NCBI GenBank assembly: GCA_035936835.1
Contig: DASYVT010000088.1
Coordinates: 1 to 34,599, forward strand
Direction: 5' to 3'
DNA: 34,599 nt
Origin: Candidatus Methylomirabilota bacterium
GTDB lineage: Bacteria > Methylomirabilota > Methylomirabilia > Rokubacteriales > CSP1-6
The notes under the pieces are model-generated. The model did no database searches, had not been told where the DNA came from, and was given only the letters and a program-made list of their open reading frames with translations. This document shows positions 8,882-16,321 of this stretch, one piece after another. Made by a program: the position numbers and the translations under genes. Each line of letters starts with the position of its first letter. The first letter of the stretch is position 1.

Positions 8882-9642
8882 CGGGTGAGGAGGCGGCGGA
8901 ACCCTTCGAGCTCGGCGCGCGAGACCTCGGGGCGCCGACCCAGCTCGGCCAGCACCTCGTCGGCGCGGCGCTCGAGGTGCGTGGACAGGCGCGAGAACAC
9001 CTTGAGCACGTGCAGCCCTTCGCTCGTGGCCTTGGACTTCGCGATCGAGCCGGCGAACGTGGCGACCATCGCGCTGTCCAGCTGCGCGTAGACCTCCATG
9101 GAGGTGGCGAGCGCCGGCCGGCCGTTGAGACCCGGGCCGTCGGCGTAGCGGAGGAGGATCACGACTTGGCCGCGGATGTCGGGCAGTACGCTCTGCTCGT
9201 AGCGCCCGCGCGCGTAGACGACGCGCAGGCCGCCGTCGCCGTGGAACGGCGTGATGAGCCCCGTGACGCCCCACCCGTCGTCGAGGTTCAGGCCGTCGGC
9301 GGTACGCCAGATGCGGTAGCGCGCCAGCTTCAGCGCCCGCGTCACCTGCGTGGCGAACTCCGGGTGGTCGAGCAGGTAGTCGAAGACGTCGAGGCGCAGG
9401 GGGTACGGCTCGATCTCGACGCGCGCCGAAACCGTCGCCTTCGCCAGCACCTTTTCGATGCGCGCCAGCTCGGCGGGCGGCACGCCCGACGGAAGCGCGG
9501 GCGCGCCCTCCCCCCCGGCGCCGAGAGCGGGCCGGAGGAGAGCGCCCGCGAACAACAGGAGGGCGCAGGAGAGCGCGCGGGCCGGGCGCCTGGGCCTAGA
9601 AGGTGCCGAGAACGGGACCACCGCCTCCGGGCGCCTGCGCAT
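8878..9642 (-). CDS. Secreted protein of unknown function
   Basis: This 254-residue protein is one I do not recognise. The N-terminus is arginine-rich and followed by a hydrophobic stretch (LSCALLLFAGALLRPALGAGG), a likely Sec signal. The mature part includes LRLDVFDYLLDHPEFATQVTRALKLARYRIW and a beta-rich middle (RGQVVILLRYADG). ATG at 9642 was preferred over a TTG eight codons upstream because GGAG lies eight bases before it. The first 47 bp overlap the end of the upstream gene, so the two are probably translationally coupled. Its TAG stop and that of the convergent beta-helix gene share the four bases CTAG (8878-8881). Confidence 0.7.
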   Translation of the reverse strand: MRRRPEAVVPFSAPSRPRRPARALSCALLLFAGALLRPALGAGGEGAPALPSGVPPAELARIEKVLAKATVSARVEIEPYPLRLDVFDYLLDHPEFATQVTRALKLARYRIWRTADGLNLDDGWGVTGLITPFHGDGGLRVVYARGRYEQSVLPDIRGQVVILLRYADGPGLNGRPALATSMEVYAQLDSAMVATFAGSIAKSKATSEGLHVLKVFSRLSTHLERRADEVLAELGRRPEVSRAELEGFRRLLTR

Positions 9643-10357
9643 TGCTGTCGCTCCAGGTGATGACAACCTCGAAGGTGGTGGGCGTGGGCCCCTGCTCGAC
9701 GATGATGTAGACGAGGTTCGCCAACACCGCGTTGTTGTTCACGCCGACCACGGCGCCGATGCCGTGACGCAGGTTGAGGCTCTTGGCGACGTACTTGTCC
9801 CACACGTCGCCGCGCGACTCCTGGAAGGCCATGAGCGGGATCCCCAGCTGCATCACCGGGACCCGGGTCGTGCCGCACGCCGCCGTGTACGGCTGGTAGA
9901 GCGTCAGCGGCGTCGTGCCCTTGAGCACGACGTGGTTCACGGCCTGCGGGCTCTCCCGGCCGTTGGGCTTGACGATCCAGATGCTGCGCTCGCCTGGCCT
10001 GCCGTCCCAGCGGACTTCGTCCCAGTATGAGTTGACGCCGCCGCGGGCGATTTGGGCCCGGATGGCGACGCCACCCCAGGCGCGCGCGATGCTGTCGGGC
10101 ACGGCGTTGAGGGGGCGGTGGGTCACGTTCATTCCGCGGTCTCCGCTGCCCTGGTCCAGCAGCGCCGCGAGCCGCTGGAAGCCGGGCCCCGTGGCGCCGT
10201 CATCCAGCTCGCCCCGGCTGAGAAAGGACATCATCGCCTGGTCGAAGATGCTCGCGACCTTCAGCCGGTACTCCACGGCCCCTGCGGGCGTCTCCAGCGC
10301 AAGCACCGCGAGCAAGCACACGGCGACGACCGCCAACCTGCGTCCGAACGTGTCCAT
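9596..10357 (-). CDS. Secreted protein of unknown function
   Basis: This 253-residue protein has a clear Sec signal (MDTFGRRLAVVAVCLLAVLALETPAGAVEY, cleavage after about residue 27). The mature chain starts YRLKVASIFDQAMMSFLSRGEL and later contains repeated beta-type segments such as GVAIRAQIARGGVNSYWDEVRWDG and LANLVYIIVEQGPTPTTFEVVITW. No catalytic or binding motif is visible and no family is recognised. The ATG at 10357 has AGGAGG four bases upstream. It lies 86 bp after the CFA-synthase gene on the same strand, and its end overlaps the next secreted protein gene, so the pair probably act together in the envelope. Confidence 0.72.
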   Translation of the reverse strand: MDTFGRRLAVVAVCLLAVLALETPAGAVEYRLKVASIFDQAMMSFLSRGELDDGATGPGFQRLAALLDQGSGDRGMNVTHRPLNAVPDSIARAWGGVAIRAQIARGGVNSYWDEVRWDGRPGERSIWIVKPNGRESPQAVNHVVLKGTTPLTLYQPYTAACGTTRVPVMQLGIPLMAFQESRGDVWDKYVAKSLNLRHGIGAVVGVNNNAVLANLVYIIVEQGPTPTTFEVVITWSDSNAQAPGGGGPVLGTF

Positions 10358-10393
10358 CGAGCCTCCTGGCGAGAGATGTGCCACGCTCCAAGG

Positions 10394-10399
10394 ATTATC
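10394..10399 (-). promoter_or_regulatory. Possible extended -10 promoter for the secreted-protein pair
   Basis: On the minus strand TGGGATAAT (10402 to 10394) contains GATAAT, five of six matches to the -10 consensus, preceded by the TG of an extended -10. There is no good -35. It lies 37 bases upstream of the ATG at 10357 in the gap after the CFA-synthase gene. Confidence 0.35.
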
Positions 10400-10436
10400 C
10401 CACCCGGAGGCCGGGGGAGCGAGCGAATGCGGCGCG

Positions 10437-10453
10437 CCACGCCTCAGGCGTGG
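10437..10453 (-). other. Hairpin spanning the stop codon of the CFA synthase gene
   Basis: A 7-bp perfect inverted repeat, CCACGCC and GGCGTGG, flanks the three bases that form the TGA stop of the CFA catalytic gene. No run of T follows in the direction of transcription, so it is not a classical intrinsic terminator, though it could stabilise or pause the transcript end. Confidence 0.35.
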
Positions 10454-11337
10454 AGGTCTTCGCGAGTCGTGGGCGCGGCAGAGCCCACCCGGTCCCACTG
10501 CTTCCGCAGCAGGAACTGGTAGAGCCCGATCGAGCCGCTCTCGAAGGCCATCGACGAGCACGCGAGGTAGAGCAGCCAGGTCCGGTAGGTGCGCTCGCCC
10601 GCGATCGCGCGGGCTTCGTCGGCACGGGCCTGGAGGCGCTCGACCCACTGGCGGCAGGTGCGCGCGTAGTGCAGGCGCAGGTTCTCGACGTCGAGCACTT
10701 CCCAGCGGGCGCGCTCCATCTCGGTCATGGTCTCCGAAACGCCGGAGAGATCGCCGTTGGGGAAGACCTGCTCGTAGAGGAAGTCGGTGTGGCTGGTCTG
10801 CTTCCAGTGGAACTCGTGGTGGATGCCGTGATTGAGGTAGAGGCCGCCGTCGTTGAGCATCTCGCGGACGCGGTCGAAGAAAACCGGGTAGTTCGGGACC
10901 CCGACGTGCTCGATGACACCGATCGCCGCGATCTTGTCGTACCGGGCGCCCGCCGGCAGGTCGCGCAGATCCCGGTACTCGACGAGACAGCGCCCCTCGA
11001 GGCCTTCCCGCTTGATGCGGGCGGCGGCCCATTCGGCCTGGGCCCGCGAGAGCGTTACCCCGTGCGCTGTGACGCCGTAGTGCTCCGCCGCCCAGATGGA
11101 GAGGCCGCCCCAGCCGCAGCCGATGTCGAGGAGGGTCTCACCCGGCTTGAGGTGAAGCTTGCGGCAGACGAGGTCCACCTTGTCCCGCTGCGCCTCCTCG
11201 AGCTTGCCGTCCGGCTCGCGGTAGTAGGCGCAGGTGTAGAGCATGAGCGGGTCGAGGAAGAGGGTATAGAAATCGTTCGAGATGTCGTAGTGGTGCGCGA
11301 TGGCCTGGGCGTCCCGTGGCCGTGATCCCTGTGTCAT
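10444..11337 (-). CDS. Cyclopropane-fatty-acyl-phospholipid synthase-like methyltransferase (catalytic domain only)
   Basis: This 297-residue SAM-dependent methyltransferase of the CFA synthase family acts on unsaturated acyl chains of phospholipids. It starts directly at the catalytic module: HHYDISNDFYTLFLDP, then YTCAYY with C36 at the place of E. coli Cys139, SAM-binding LDIGCGWGG (70-78), VIEHVG with E143 (Glu239), NHGIHH with H170 (His266), and LHYARTCRQW with Y224 (Tyr317). It is about 85 residues shorter than E. coli Cfa because the N-terminal domain is absent; a separate gene at 12543-12890 appears to encode that domain. Its ATG overlaps the stop of the flavoprotein gene (ATGA). Cyclopropanation or methyl-branch formation are both possible. 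Confidence 0.9.
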   Translation of the reverse strand: MTQGSRPRDAQAIAHHYDISNDFYTLFLDPLMLYTCAYYREPDGKLEEAQRDKVDLVCRKLHLKPGETLLDIGCGWGGLSIWAAEHYGVTAHGVTLSRAQAEWAAARIKREGLEGRCLVEYRDLRDLPAGARYDKIAAIGVIEHVGVPNYPVFFDRVREMLNDGGLYLNHGIHHEFHWKQTSHTDFLYEQVFPNGDLSGVSETMTEMERARWEVLDVENLRLHYARTCRQWVERLQARADEARAIAGERTYRTWLLYLACSSMAFESGSIGLYQFLLRKQWDRVGSAAPTTREDLHA

Positions 11338-12491
11338 GATCCCGCCTCCTTCATGCCGAATATCCCGTCGAAGACGATGCGTCGCCTCGCCAGCCCCAGC
11401 CCGAGGATGATCCGAACCGCGAGTCGCGCCACGGCCTCCGGCAGCCGCTCCAGCTGGCGCTCCAGCCAGCCGGGCTCCCCGGGCCCGTACAGCGCGGCGA
11501 CCTGCTGCGCGTAGCTGTCGAGCGGGGTGCCGCCGTGGAGGAACCCCCGCGCCGCCTCCGCGGCGAGGATGCCGCTCCGGATGGCCGGGCCGATGCCCTC
11601 GCCCGAGAGATCACGGGCGAGCCCCGCCGCGTCTCCCACCAGCACGAAGCGCGCGCCCGACAGCCTGCGCGGCGCCCGGCGGCGCACGACGTAGGCGTGC
11701 CCCTTGAAGGGCTCTATGGGCATTGCATCCGGCAGCCTTCCGGAGGCGCGCAGCGCGGCCACCAGCGCTTCGCGCCTGCGCGGCAGGCTGCCGTCACCGC
11801 CCCCCGTGCAGCCGATGCCGATGTTGACGACGTCCCCCTTGGGAAAGTACCAGCCGTAGCCTCGAAGGTCGGGCTCGACGTAGAGCTCGGGCGCGCGCAT
11901 GAAAACTCCGAGGCGCTCCACCCACTCGGGCGGAAGCCGCGTCTCGCTCTCCTGGGCCACCACCACCTCCTCGCGCCCCGAGACCTCGCCCAGGGCCCGC
12001 GCGACGGGACAACGATGGCCGCCCGCGCCGATCACGAGCGGCGCCTCGAAGCGGCCGCGGTCGGTCAGGACGGTGACGCCGTCCGGGCCCTGCTCGACCT
12101 CGGTCACGCGAATGCCCCAGCGGACGTCGGCGCCGGCGGCGGCCGCGCGCTCGAGGAGGTAGAGGTCGAACTCGCGACGGATGATGCCGTAGCTGGCGGG
12201 CGTCCGCCAGCCCGTCTCGTGCCGCGCCCCCTCGAACTCGAGGACGCACGCGTCGAACGGCTGGATGGTCAGCGGGTACTTGTCGGGGTCGACCTCGAGG
12301 TCACGGAGCGCCTCGGGGGTCACCCACCCCGCGCAGATCTTCACCCGCGGGAACACCGCGGCGTCGAGCACGAGGGGACGCAGCCCCGCCTTCGCGAGCC
12401 GCCAGGCGGCCGTGCTGCCTCCCGGGCCGCCTCCGACGACGATGACATCGAAGGCGGACGCGCGGTGGCTCACGACTTCAACCCTTCCCAT
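11334..12491 (-). CDS. Geranylgeranyl-reductase-family FAD-dependent oxidoreductase
   Basis: This 385-residue flavoprotein has an N-terminal dinucleotide fold (VIVVGGGPGGSTAAWRLAKAG, residues 16-36), a second FAD motif FVLVGDAAGLARDLSGEGIG (about 285-304), the KICAGWVTPEAL segment and the YGWYFP motif (YxWxFP) that lines the lipid pocket of geranylgeranyl reductases. By family it reduces or rearranges double bonds in lipid chains. The neighbours are the two parts of a CFA synthase, so its substrate is probably a membrane acyl chain (inference). The ATG at 12491 lies inside a 13-bp tandem repeat. A GTG at 12473, eight bases after GGAAGGG supplied by the last repeat unit, is an equally good or better start and would give 379 residues. 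Confidence 0.87.
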   Translation of the reverse strand: MGRVEVVSHRASAFDVIVVGGGPGGSTAAWRLAKAGLRPLVLDAAVFPRVKICAGWVTPEALRDLEVDPDKYPLTIQPFDACVLEFEGARHETGWRTPASYGIIRREFDLYLLERAAAAGADVRWGIRVTEVEQGPDGVTVLTDRGRFEAPLVIGAGGHRCPVARALGEVSGREEVVVAQESETRLPPEWVERLGVFMRAPELYVEPDLRGYGWYFPKGDVVNIGIGCTGGGDGSLPRRREALVAALRASGRLPDAMPIEPFKGHAYVVRRRAPRRLSGARFVLVGDAAGLARDLSGEGIGPAIRSGILAAEAARGFLHGGTPLDSYAQQVAALYGPGEPGWLERQLERLPEAVARLAVRIILGLGLARRRIVFDGIFGMKEAGS

Positions 12492-12554
12492 CAGCCCTTC
12501 CCATCAGCCCTTCCCCTCAGCCCTTCCCCTCAGCCCTTCCCATCAGCCCTTCCA
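12482..12554. repeat. 13-bp tandem repeat at a gene junction (five full copies plus a partial sixth)
   Basis: Units of 13 bp, CCCTTCCCATCAG or CCCTTCCCCTCAG on the plus strand, repeat five times head to tail from 12482 to 12546. A degenerate sixth follows. Read on the minus strand each unit is CTGATGGGAAGGG or CTGAGGGGAAGGG, so a unit can carry a stop codon, an overlapping ATG and a Shine-Dalgarno-like GGAAGGG. The array contains the stop of the upstream gene (12543) and the start region of the flavoprotein gene. Confidence 0.9.
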
Positions 12555-12890
12555 CAGCGAGAGCAGAAGCCGGAGCTTCAGGAATAGCGGGACGCGGAGC
12601 TCCTCGACTTCGAACGCGACAGGCATGATCGCGAAGATATCGCCCTCGAAATCGACGGCGCTGTTCACGTAGGCGAGGGCGAAGTCGTAGGGCTTCGGGT
12701 GGAGGATCAGGTGCAGGAAGGTCTCCGCCGACTTGATGACCACGGCGCAGAGGGGCTTGTCGCCGGCAAGCCGTACCTCGCTACCGTCCCACAGCCTGAA
12801 GGTCACCGGCGCCTGGATGCGGCCGAAGACCTCCCGCAGGATGGCGGCCGCGCGAGCCGGGGTCGGGCTTGGGAGAAATCGCGCGATCAT
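12543..12890 (-). CDS. CFA-synthase N-terminal-like domain encoded as a separate small protein
   Basis: This 115-residue protein has the pattern of the N-terminal domain that precedes the catalytic module in full-length CFA-synthase-like methyltransferases: a short helix (ARAAAILREVFGRI), then VTFRLWDGSEVRLAG, then a beta segment and FALAYVNSAVDFEGDIFAIMPVAFEVEEL, where full-length enzymes have the aligned phrase for an acidic 'eAYv.G..D.eGDl' stretch. The catalytic domain is encoded 1.2 kb downstream in the same operon. The assignment is by my recognition of this pattern, not by an alignment. The ATG at 12890 has GGAGGG four bases upstream and a good promoter behind it. An upstream in-frame ATG at 12935 would lie in the promoter and is less likely. 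Confidence 0.75.
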   Translation of the reverse strand: MIARFLPSPTPARAAAILREVFGRIQAPVTFRLWDGSEVRLAGDKPLCAVVIKSAETFLHLILHPKPYDFALAYVNSAVDFEGDIFAIMPVAFEVEELRVPLFLKLRLLLSLWKG

Positions 12891-12906
12891 GGGTCCCTCC
12901 GGAGCC

Positions 12907-12935
12907 TTTCTAGCGGGGCGCGGAGCCGTTGTCAA
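12907..12935 (-). promoter_or_regulatory. Sigma-70-type promoter of the split CFA-synthase operon
   Basis: On the minus strand a perfect -35 TTGACA (12935 to 12930) is followed by a 17-base spacer and TAGAAA (12912 to 12907), four of six matches to the -10 consensus. It stands 16 bases before the ATG at 12890 and just after the end of livF, giving the lipid cluster its own promoter. Confidence 0.6.
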
Positions 12936-12967
12936 GCGGGACTCCGGCCACCACAGCCGGCTCCCGC
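12936..12967 (-). terminator. Hairpin after livF, possible terminator of the liv operon
   Basis: An imperfect inverted repeat follows the livF stop: outer arms GCGGGA/TCCCGC and inner arms CCGGC/GCCGG around a short loop. It lies between the end of livF (12972) and the -35 box of the next operon. There is no strong T-run, so termination is plausible but not certain. Confidence 0.4.
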
Positions 12968-12971
12968 CGCT

Positions 12972-13691
12972 TCAGCCGCGGATGGTCTTCATGACCTCCT
13001 GGTTGTCGAACGCGCGGGCCGGGGGGCCCTCGAAGATGATCTCGCCCCGGTCGATGGCGTAGAGCCTGTCGGCCACCCGGGACGCGGTCATCAGGTTCGA
13101 CTCCGCGATGAGCAGCGACACGCCCATGGCCTTGATCTGCGTCACGGCTTCGATGAACCGGGTCACCACCACGGGCGCCAGGCCCTCGAACGGCTCGTCC
13201 AGCAGCAGGATGGAAGGGCTGAGCGTCATCGCGCGAGCGATGGCGACCATCTTCTTCTGGCCGCCCGAGAGGAAGAGCCCGCGCCGCTGGGTGAACGCGC
13301 GCACCTCGGGGAACAGCGAGAGCACGCGCTCGTCGATGCCGCTGTCACCCGCGGTGGCCACGGCCTTGCCGGCCGAGCGGGCAAGCGACTGGCTGATCAC
13401 GAAGTTCTCGGCGACGGTCAGATCCGGGAAGATCCCGGAGTCCTCGGGAGAGTAACCAATCCCCGCGAGGGCGCGCGCGTAAGTGGGGAGCCGGGTGATG
13501 TCCTTCCCGTTGAACGTGACCGTGCCGCTGCGAATCGGTAGCAGACCCATGATGCTGTCGATGGTCGTGGTCTTGCCCGCGCCGTTGCGTCCCACCAGGA
13601 CCACCGACTCGGCGTCCCCGACCTTCAGCGACACGCCGTTGAGGACGTGGGCGGGGCCGCGAAAGGTGTTGATCCGCTCGATCTCAAGCAT
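12972..13691 (-). CDS. livF: Branched-chain amino acid ABC transporter ATP-binding protein LivF
   Basis: This 239-residue ATPase has the length of LivF. It begins MLEIERINTFRGPAHVLNGVSLKV. The Walker A is GRNGAGKTT (about residues 34-42), the signature FLSGGQKKMVAIARAM (about 139-154) and the Walker B ILLLDEPFEGLAP. The C-terminal part reads ADRLYAIDRGEIIFEG. It overlaps the livG gene by 8 bp and is the last gene of a minus-strand operon that carries livK, an extra binding-protein-like gene, livH, livM and livG. With LivG it forms the ATPase pair at the cytoplasmic face. Confidence 0.95.
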   Translation of the reverse strand: MLEIERINTFRGPAHVLNGVSLKVGDAESVVLVGRNGAGKTTTIDSIMGLLPIRSGTVTFNGKDITRLPTYARALAGIGYSPEDSGIFPDLTVAENFVISQSLARSAGKAVATAGDSGIDERVLSLFPEVRAFTQRRGLFLSGGQKKMVAIARAMTLSPSILLLDEPFEGLAPVVVTRFIEAVTQIKAMGVSLLIAESNLMTASRVADRLYAIDRGEIIFEGPPARAFDNQEVMKTIRG

Positions 13692-14439
13692 GGCGCTGGG
13701 TCCCCAGGAGATTGGCCGTGACCTGTTCGTTGTTCCGGATCTCGTCCGGGGTGCCGTCGGCCAGGATCGTGCCCTGGTGCATGGCGACGATCCTGGGGCA
13801 ATACTTGAAGACCACGTCCATGTCGTGCTCGACGATGACGGCCGTGATCCCCCCCGCCCGCACCACCTGCGTGATGATGTCCATGATCGGCGCCTTCTCC
13901 CGGGTGCTGACGCCGCTGGTGGGCTCGTCGAGGAAGAGGAGCTTGGGCTTGAGCGCGTAGGCGACGGCCACGTCCAGGAGCTTGCGCTCGCCCTGGCTGA
14001 GCCCGCCCGCCACCATTTCGGCCTTGCCCGCCAGCCCGAACTGCTGGAGCACGGCCACGGCCTCGTCCCGGACGGCCCGGTCCGCGTCCGATAGCGTGAA
14101 CAGCTTCCGGGTCTTGCCGTCCCGCGAGAAGATGGCCAGCGCCAGGTTGTCGAGCGTGGTCAGCTGGTCGAAGAGGTTGACGAGCTGGAAGCTCCGCGCG
14201 ATCCCCCGGGCGATCTTCTTGTGGATGGAGTCGCGCGTGATGTCGGCCCCCTGGAACACGATGGCGCCGGAGTCCACGGGGATGAGCCCGCTGATCAGGT
14301 TGATCAGGGTGGTCTTCCCCGCCCCGTTGGAGCCGATGAGGGCCAGCACCTCTCCCTCCGTCACGGTGAAGTCCACGTGATCCACGGCGTGCGTGTCGCC
14401 GAAGTACTTGGTGAGCTGGGTCGTCTTGAGCAGGCTCAC
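13684..14439 (-). CDS. livG: Branched-chain amino acid ABC transporter ATP-binding protein LivG
   Basis: This 251-residue ATPase starts at a GTG (14437-14439) that overlaps the TGA of livM (GTGA). It contains Walker A GSNGAGKTT (about residues 36-44), the LivG-type FQLVNLFDQLTTLDNLALA Q-loop region, signature LSQGERKLLDVAVA (a mild variant of LSGGQ), Walker B KLLFLDEPTSGVS and the switch histidine in VIVEHDMDVVF. The C-terminus has GTPDEIRNNEQV, which is typical of LivG and absent from LivF. It pairs with LivF below LivH and LivM. Confidence 0.95.
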   Translation of the reverse strand: MSLLKTTQLTKYFGDTHAVDHVDFTVTEGEVLALIGSNGAGKTTLINLISGLIPVDSGAIVFQGADITRDSIHKKIARGIARSFQLVNLFDQLTTLDNLALAIFSRDGKTRKLFTLSDADRAVRDEAVAVLQQFGLAGKAEMVAGGLSQGERKLLDVAVAYALKPKLLFLDEPTSGVSTREKAPIMDIITQVVRAGGITAVIVEHDMDVVFKYCPRIVAMHQGTILADGTPDEIRNNEQVTANLLGTQRHA

Positions 14440-15425
14440 GGCTCGGGCGTCCTCTTCCACTTCTGGGAGAGCTGCGCGACCATGCCCATGATGCCCGTCG
14501 GCAGCGCCAGCACGAGCGTCACCAGCACGACGCCCAGGAACAGCTGCCAGTACACGGTGTAGCCCACGGCGAAGGTCTTGAGGTAGTTGAAGACCACCGC
14601 GCCCACGATGGGTCCGGCGAAGGTCTTGAAGCCTCCCATCACGGTCATGAAGACGATCTCGCCCGAGAAGTTCCAGACCAGGATGTCGGGCGTCGTGAGA
14701 CCGTTGAGCGGCACCCAGAGCGCCCCGGCCAGCCCCGTGAACACCCCGGAGATCAGAAAGGCGACCCAGCGGTAGTGCCAGACCTGCACCCCGACGAACT
14801 CGGCCCGCGTCTCGTTGTCGCGGATGGCCTGGAGCGCCTTGCCGAACGGCGAGTGCACGATCACCCACATGACCGCCACCGAGGCCAGGAAGAACACGAG
14901 GACGTAGTAGTAGTACCGGTGCGCCAGGAAGGCCATCTTGTCCTGTCCCGCGCCGATGGACACGCCGAGCAGCCTGGGCGTGGGCACCCGCAGGCCATCG
15001 GTCCCGCCCGTCACCCAGAAGAACTTAAAGGCCAGGCTCCAGATCACCTGGGACAGGGCGAGCGTGAGGATGCCGAAGAAGATCCGCGTGTAGCGCACGC
15101 AGACCAGGCCGAAGATCGCGGCCACGAGGGCCGAGGCGAGGACGCCGGCCAAAAGCAGCAGCTCCATCGAGCCGATCTTCAGGTACTTGACGGCGAAGGC
15201 GGCGGCGTACGCGCCCACGCCAAAATAGGCCGAGTGCCCGAAGGAGAGGAGGCCCGTGTAGCCGAGCAAGAGGTTGAAGCCCAGCGCCGCGATGGCGAAG
15301 ACCAGGCCGTAGGACAGCAGCACGGTCTGATACGGCTCGACTACCCAAGGCAGGATCGCGAGCACGAGGATGATGGGCCCGACGGCAACGAGCTGGCGCC
15401 GGTTCGCCATGGGCACGGGGCTCAT
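14436..15425 (-). CDS. livM: Branched-chain amino acid ABC transporter permease LivM
   Basis: This 329-residue inner-membrane permease begins MSPVPMANRRQLVAVGPIILV. It carries the LivM hallmarks ALGFNLLLGYTGLLSFGHSAYFGVGAY (about residues 45-71), a coupling loop AIRDNETRAEFVGVQVWHYR (about 195-214), and VMGGFKTFAGPIVGAVVF near the C-terminus. The ATG at 15425 overlaps the livH stop (ATGA) and the stop overlaps the livG start, so the cistrons are coupled. The C-terminus continues past the last membrane segment with a basic tail (LSQKWKRTPEP). Confidence 0.95.
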   Translation of the reverse strand: MSPVPMANRRQLVAVGPIILVLAILPWVVEPYQTVLLSYGLVFAIAALGFNLLLGYTGLLSFGHSAYFGVGAYAAAFAVKYLKIGSMELLLLAGVLASALVAAIFGLVCVRYTRIFFGILTLALSQVIWSLAFKFFWVTGGTDGLRVPTPRLLGVSIGAGQDKMAFLAHRYYYYVLVFFLASVAVMWVIVHSPFGKALQAIRDNETRAEFVGVQVWHYRWVAFLISGVFTGLAGALWVPLNGLTTPDILVWNFSGEIVFMTVMGGFKTFAGPIVGAVVFNYLKTFAVGYTVYWQLFLGVVLVTLVLALPTGIMGMVAQLSQKWKRTPEP

Positions 15426-16300
15426 GCGCGCCCGAACAGCCCGGCGGGCCGGATGAGCAGCACCACGGCCGCCATGAGATAGAGCACCGCCAGCTCGACC
15501 TCCGGGAAGAAGGTGATGCCAAGCTCCCTGACCACGCCCACCATCAGCGCTCCGACCAGGGCGCCCTCGAGGCTCCCGAGGCCGCCGATGACCACGACGA
15601 CGAACGCCAGGATCAGCGCGTCCACGCCCATGCCGAGCACGGCGCCCTGCTGCGGCACGACGATGGCGCCGCCGAGACCCGCCATGAAGCAGCCCAGCGT
15701 GAAGGCCTGGACGTAGACGCGGTTGACGTTGACCCCCATGGCCTGCGCCATGCGCATGTTCTGCGAGGTCGCCCGCAAGACGATGCCGAACTGCGTGCGG
15801 TAGATGAAGGCCCAGAGACCCGCCGCCGCGAGGCCGCCGACGACGATGACGGCCAGGTTGTACGTCGGGTAGATGGACTCGCCGAAGTTGAGGCTCCCCA
15901 TGCCCTCGTAGAGCGAGCTGACGGACAGCGGGTACGGGCCCCAGATGAGCCGTATCAGGTCCTCGAGGATCGACAGCAGCCCGAACGTGATCAACAGCTG
16001 GTACTCCTCGGGGCGCTGGTAGAGCGGCCGGAGCAGGGTCGGCTCCAGCACCGCGCCCAGGGCGGCCGCCCCCAGGGGCCCGGCGAGCAGCACGAGGTAG
16101 AGGAGCGGCGTCGGCGTCGCGCCGCCCACGAGCAGCCCGACCGTCCAGGCCGCCACGAAGGCCCCGAAGGCGTAGAGGTTGCCGTGGGCCAGGTTGACGA
16201 TCCGCATGACGCCGTAGATGAGGCTGAGCCCGCCGGCGATGAGGAAGAGCACCGCCGCGTAGAGGAGCGAGTTGAGGATGTGGATCAGGAGCGTGTCCAT
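15422..16300 (-). CDS. livH: Branched-chain amino acid ABC transporter permease LivH
   Basis: This 292-residue permease has the LivH pattern: LNSLLYAAVLFLIAGGLSLIYGVMRIVNLAHGNLYAFGAF near the N-terminus, the coupling loop RATSQNMRMAQAMGVNVNRVY in the middle (about residue 178), and a LIRPAGLFGRA C-terminus. It begins 21 bp after the stop of the 775-residue binding-protein-like gene and overlaps livM. No strong ribosome site precedes the ATG at 16300. It is a different system from the LivH at 175-1038: the two proteins share family motifs but differ through most of their length. Confidence 0.94.
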   Translation of the reverse strand: MDTLLIHILNSLLYAAVLFLIAGGLSLIYGVMRIVNLAHGNLYAFGAFVAAWTVGLLVGGATPTPLLYLVLLAGPLGAAALGAVLEPTLLRPLYQRPEEYQLLITFGLLSILEDLIRLIWGPYPLSVSSLYEGMGSLNFGESIYPTYNLAVIVVGGLAAAGLWAFIYRTQFGIVLRATSQNMRMAQAMGVNVNRVYVQAFTLGCFMAGLGGAIVVPQQGAVLGMGVDALILAFVVVVIGGLGSLEGALVGALMVGVVRELGITFFPEVELAVLYLMAAVVLLIRPAGLFGRA

Positions 16301-16321
16301 CGCCCGATACCATGCCCCAAC

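Noticed and set aside
12482-12554. CRISPR-like array
   Set aside because: The 13-bp units are directly adjacent with no spacers, so it is a simple tandem repeat.
12936-12967. Another attC-like site
   Set aside because: It folds into a hairpin but lacks the RYYYAAC and GTTRRRY ends and does not follow an AT-rich cassette gene.
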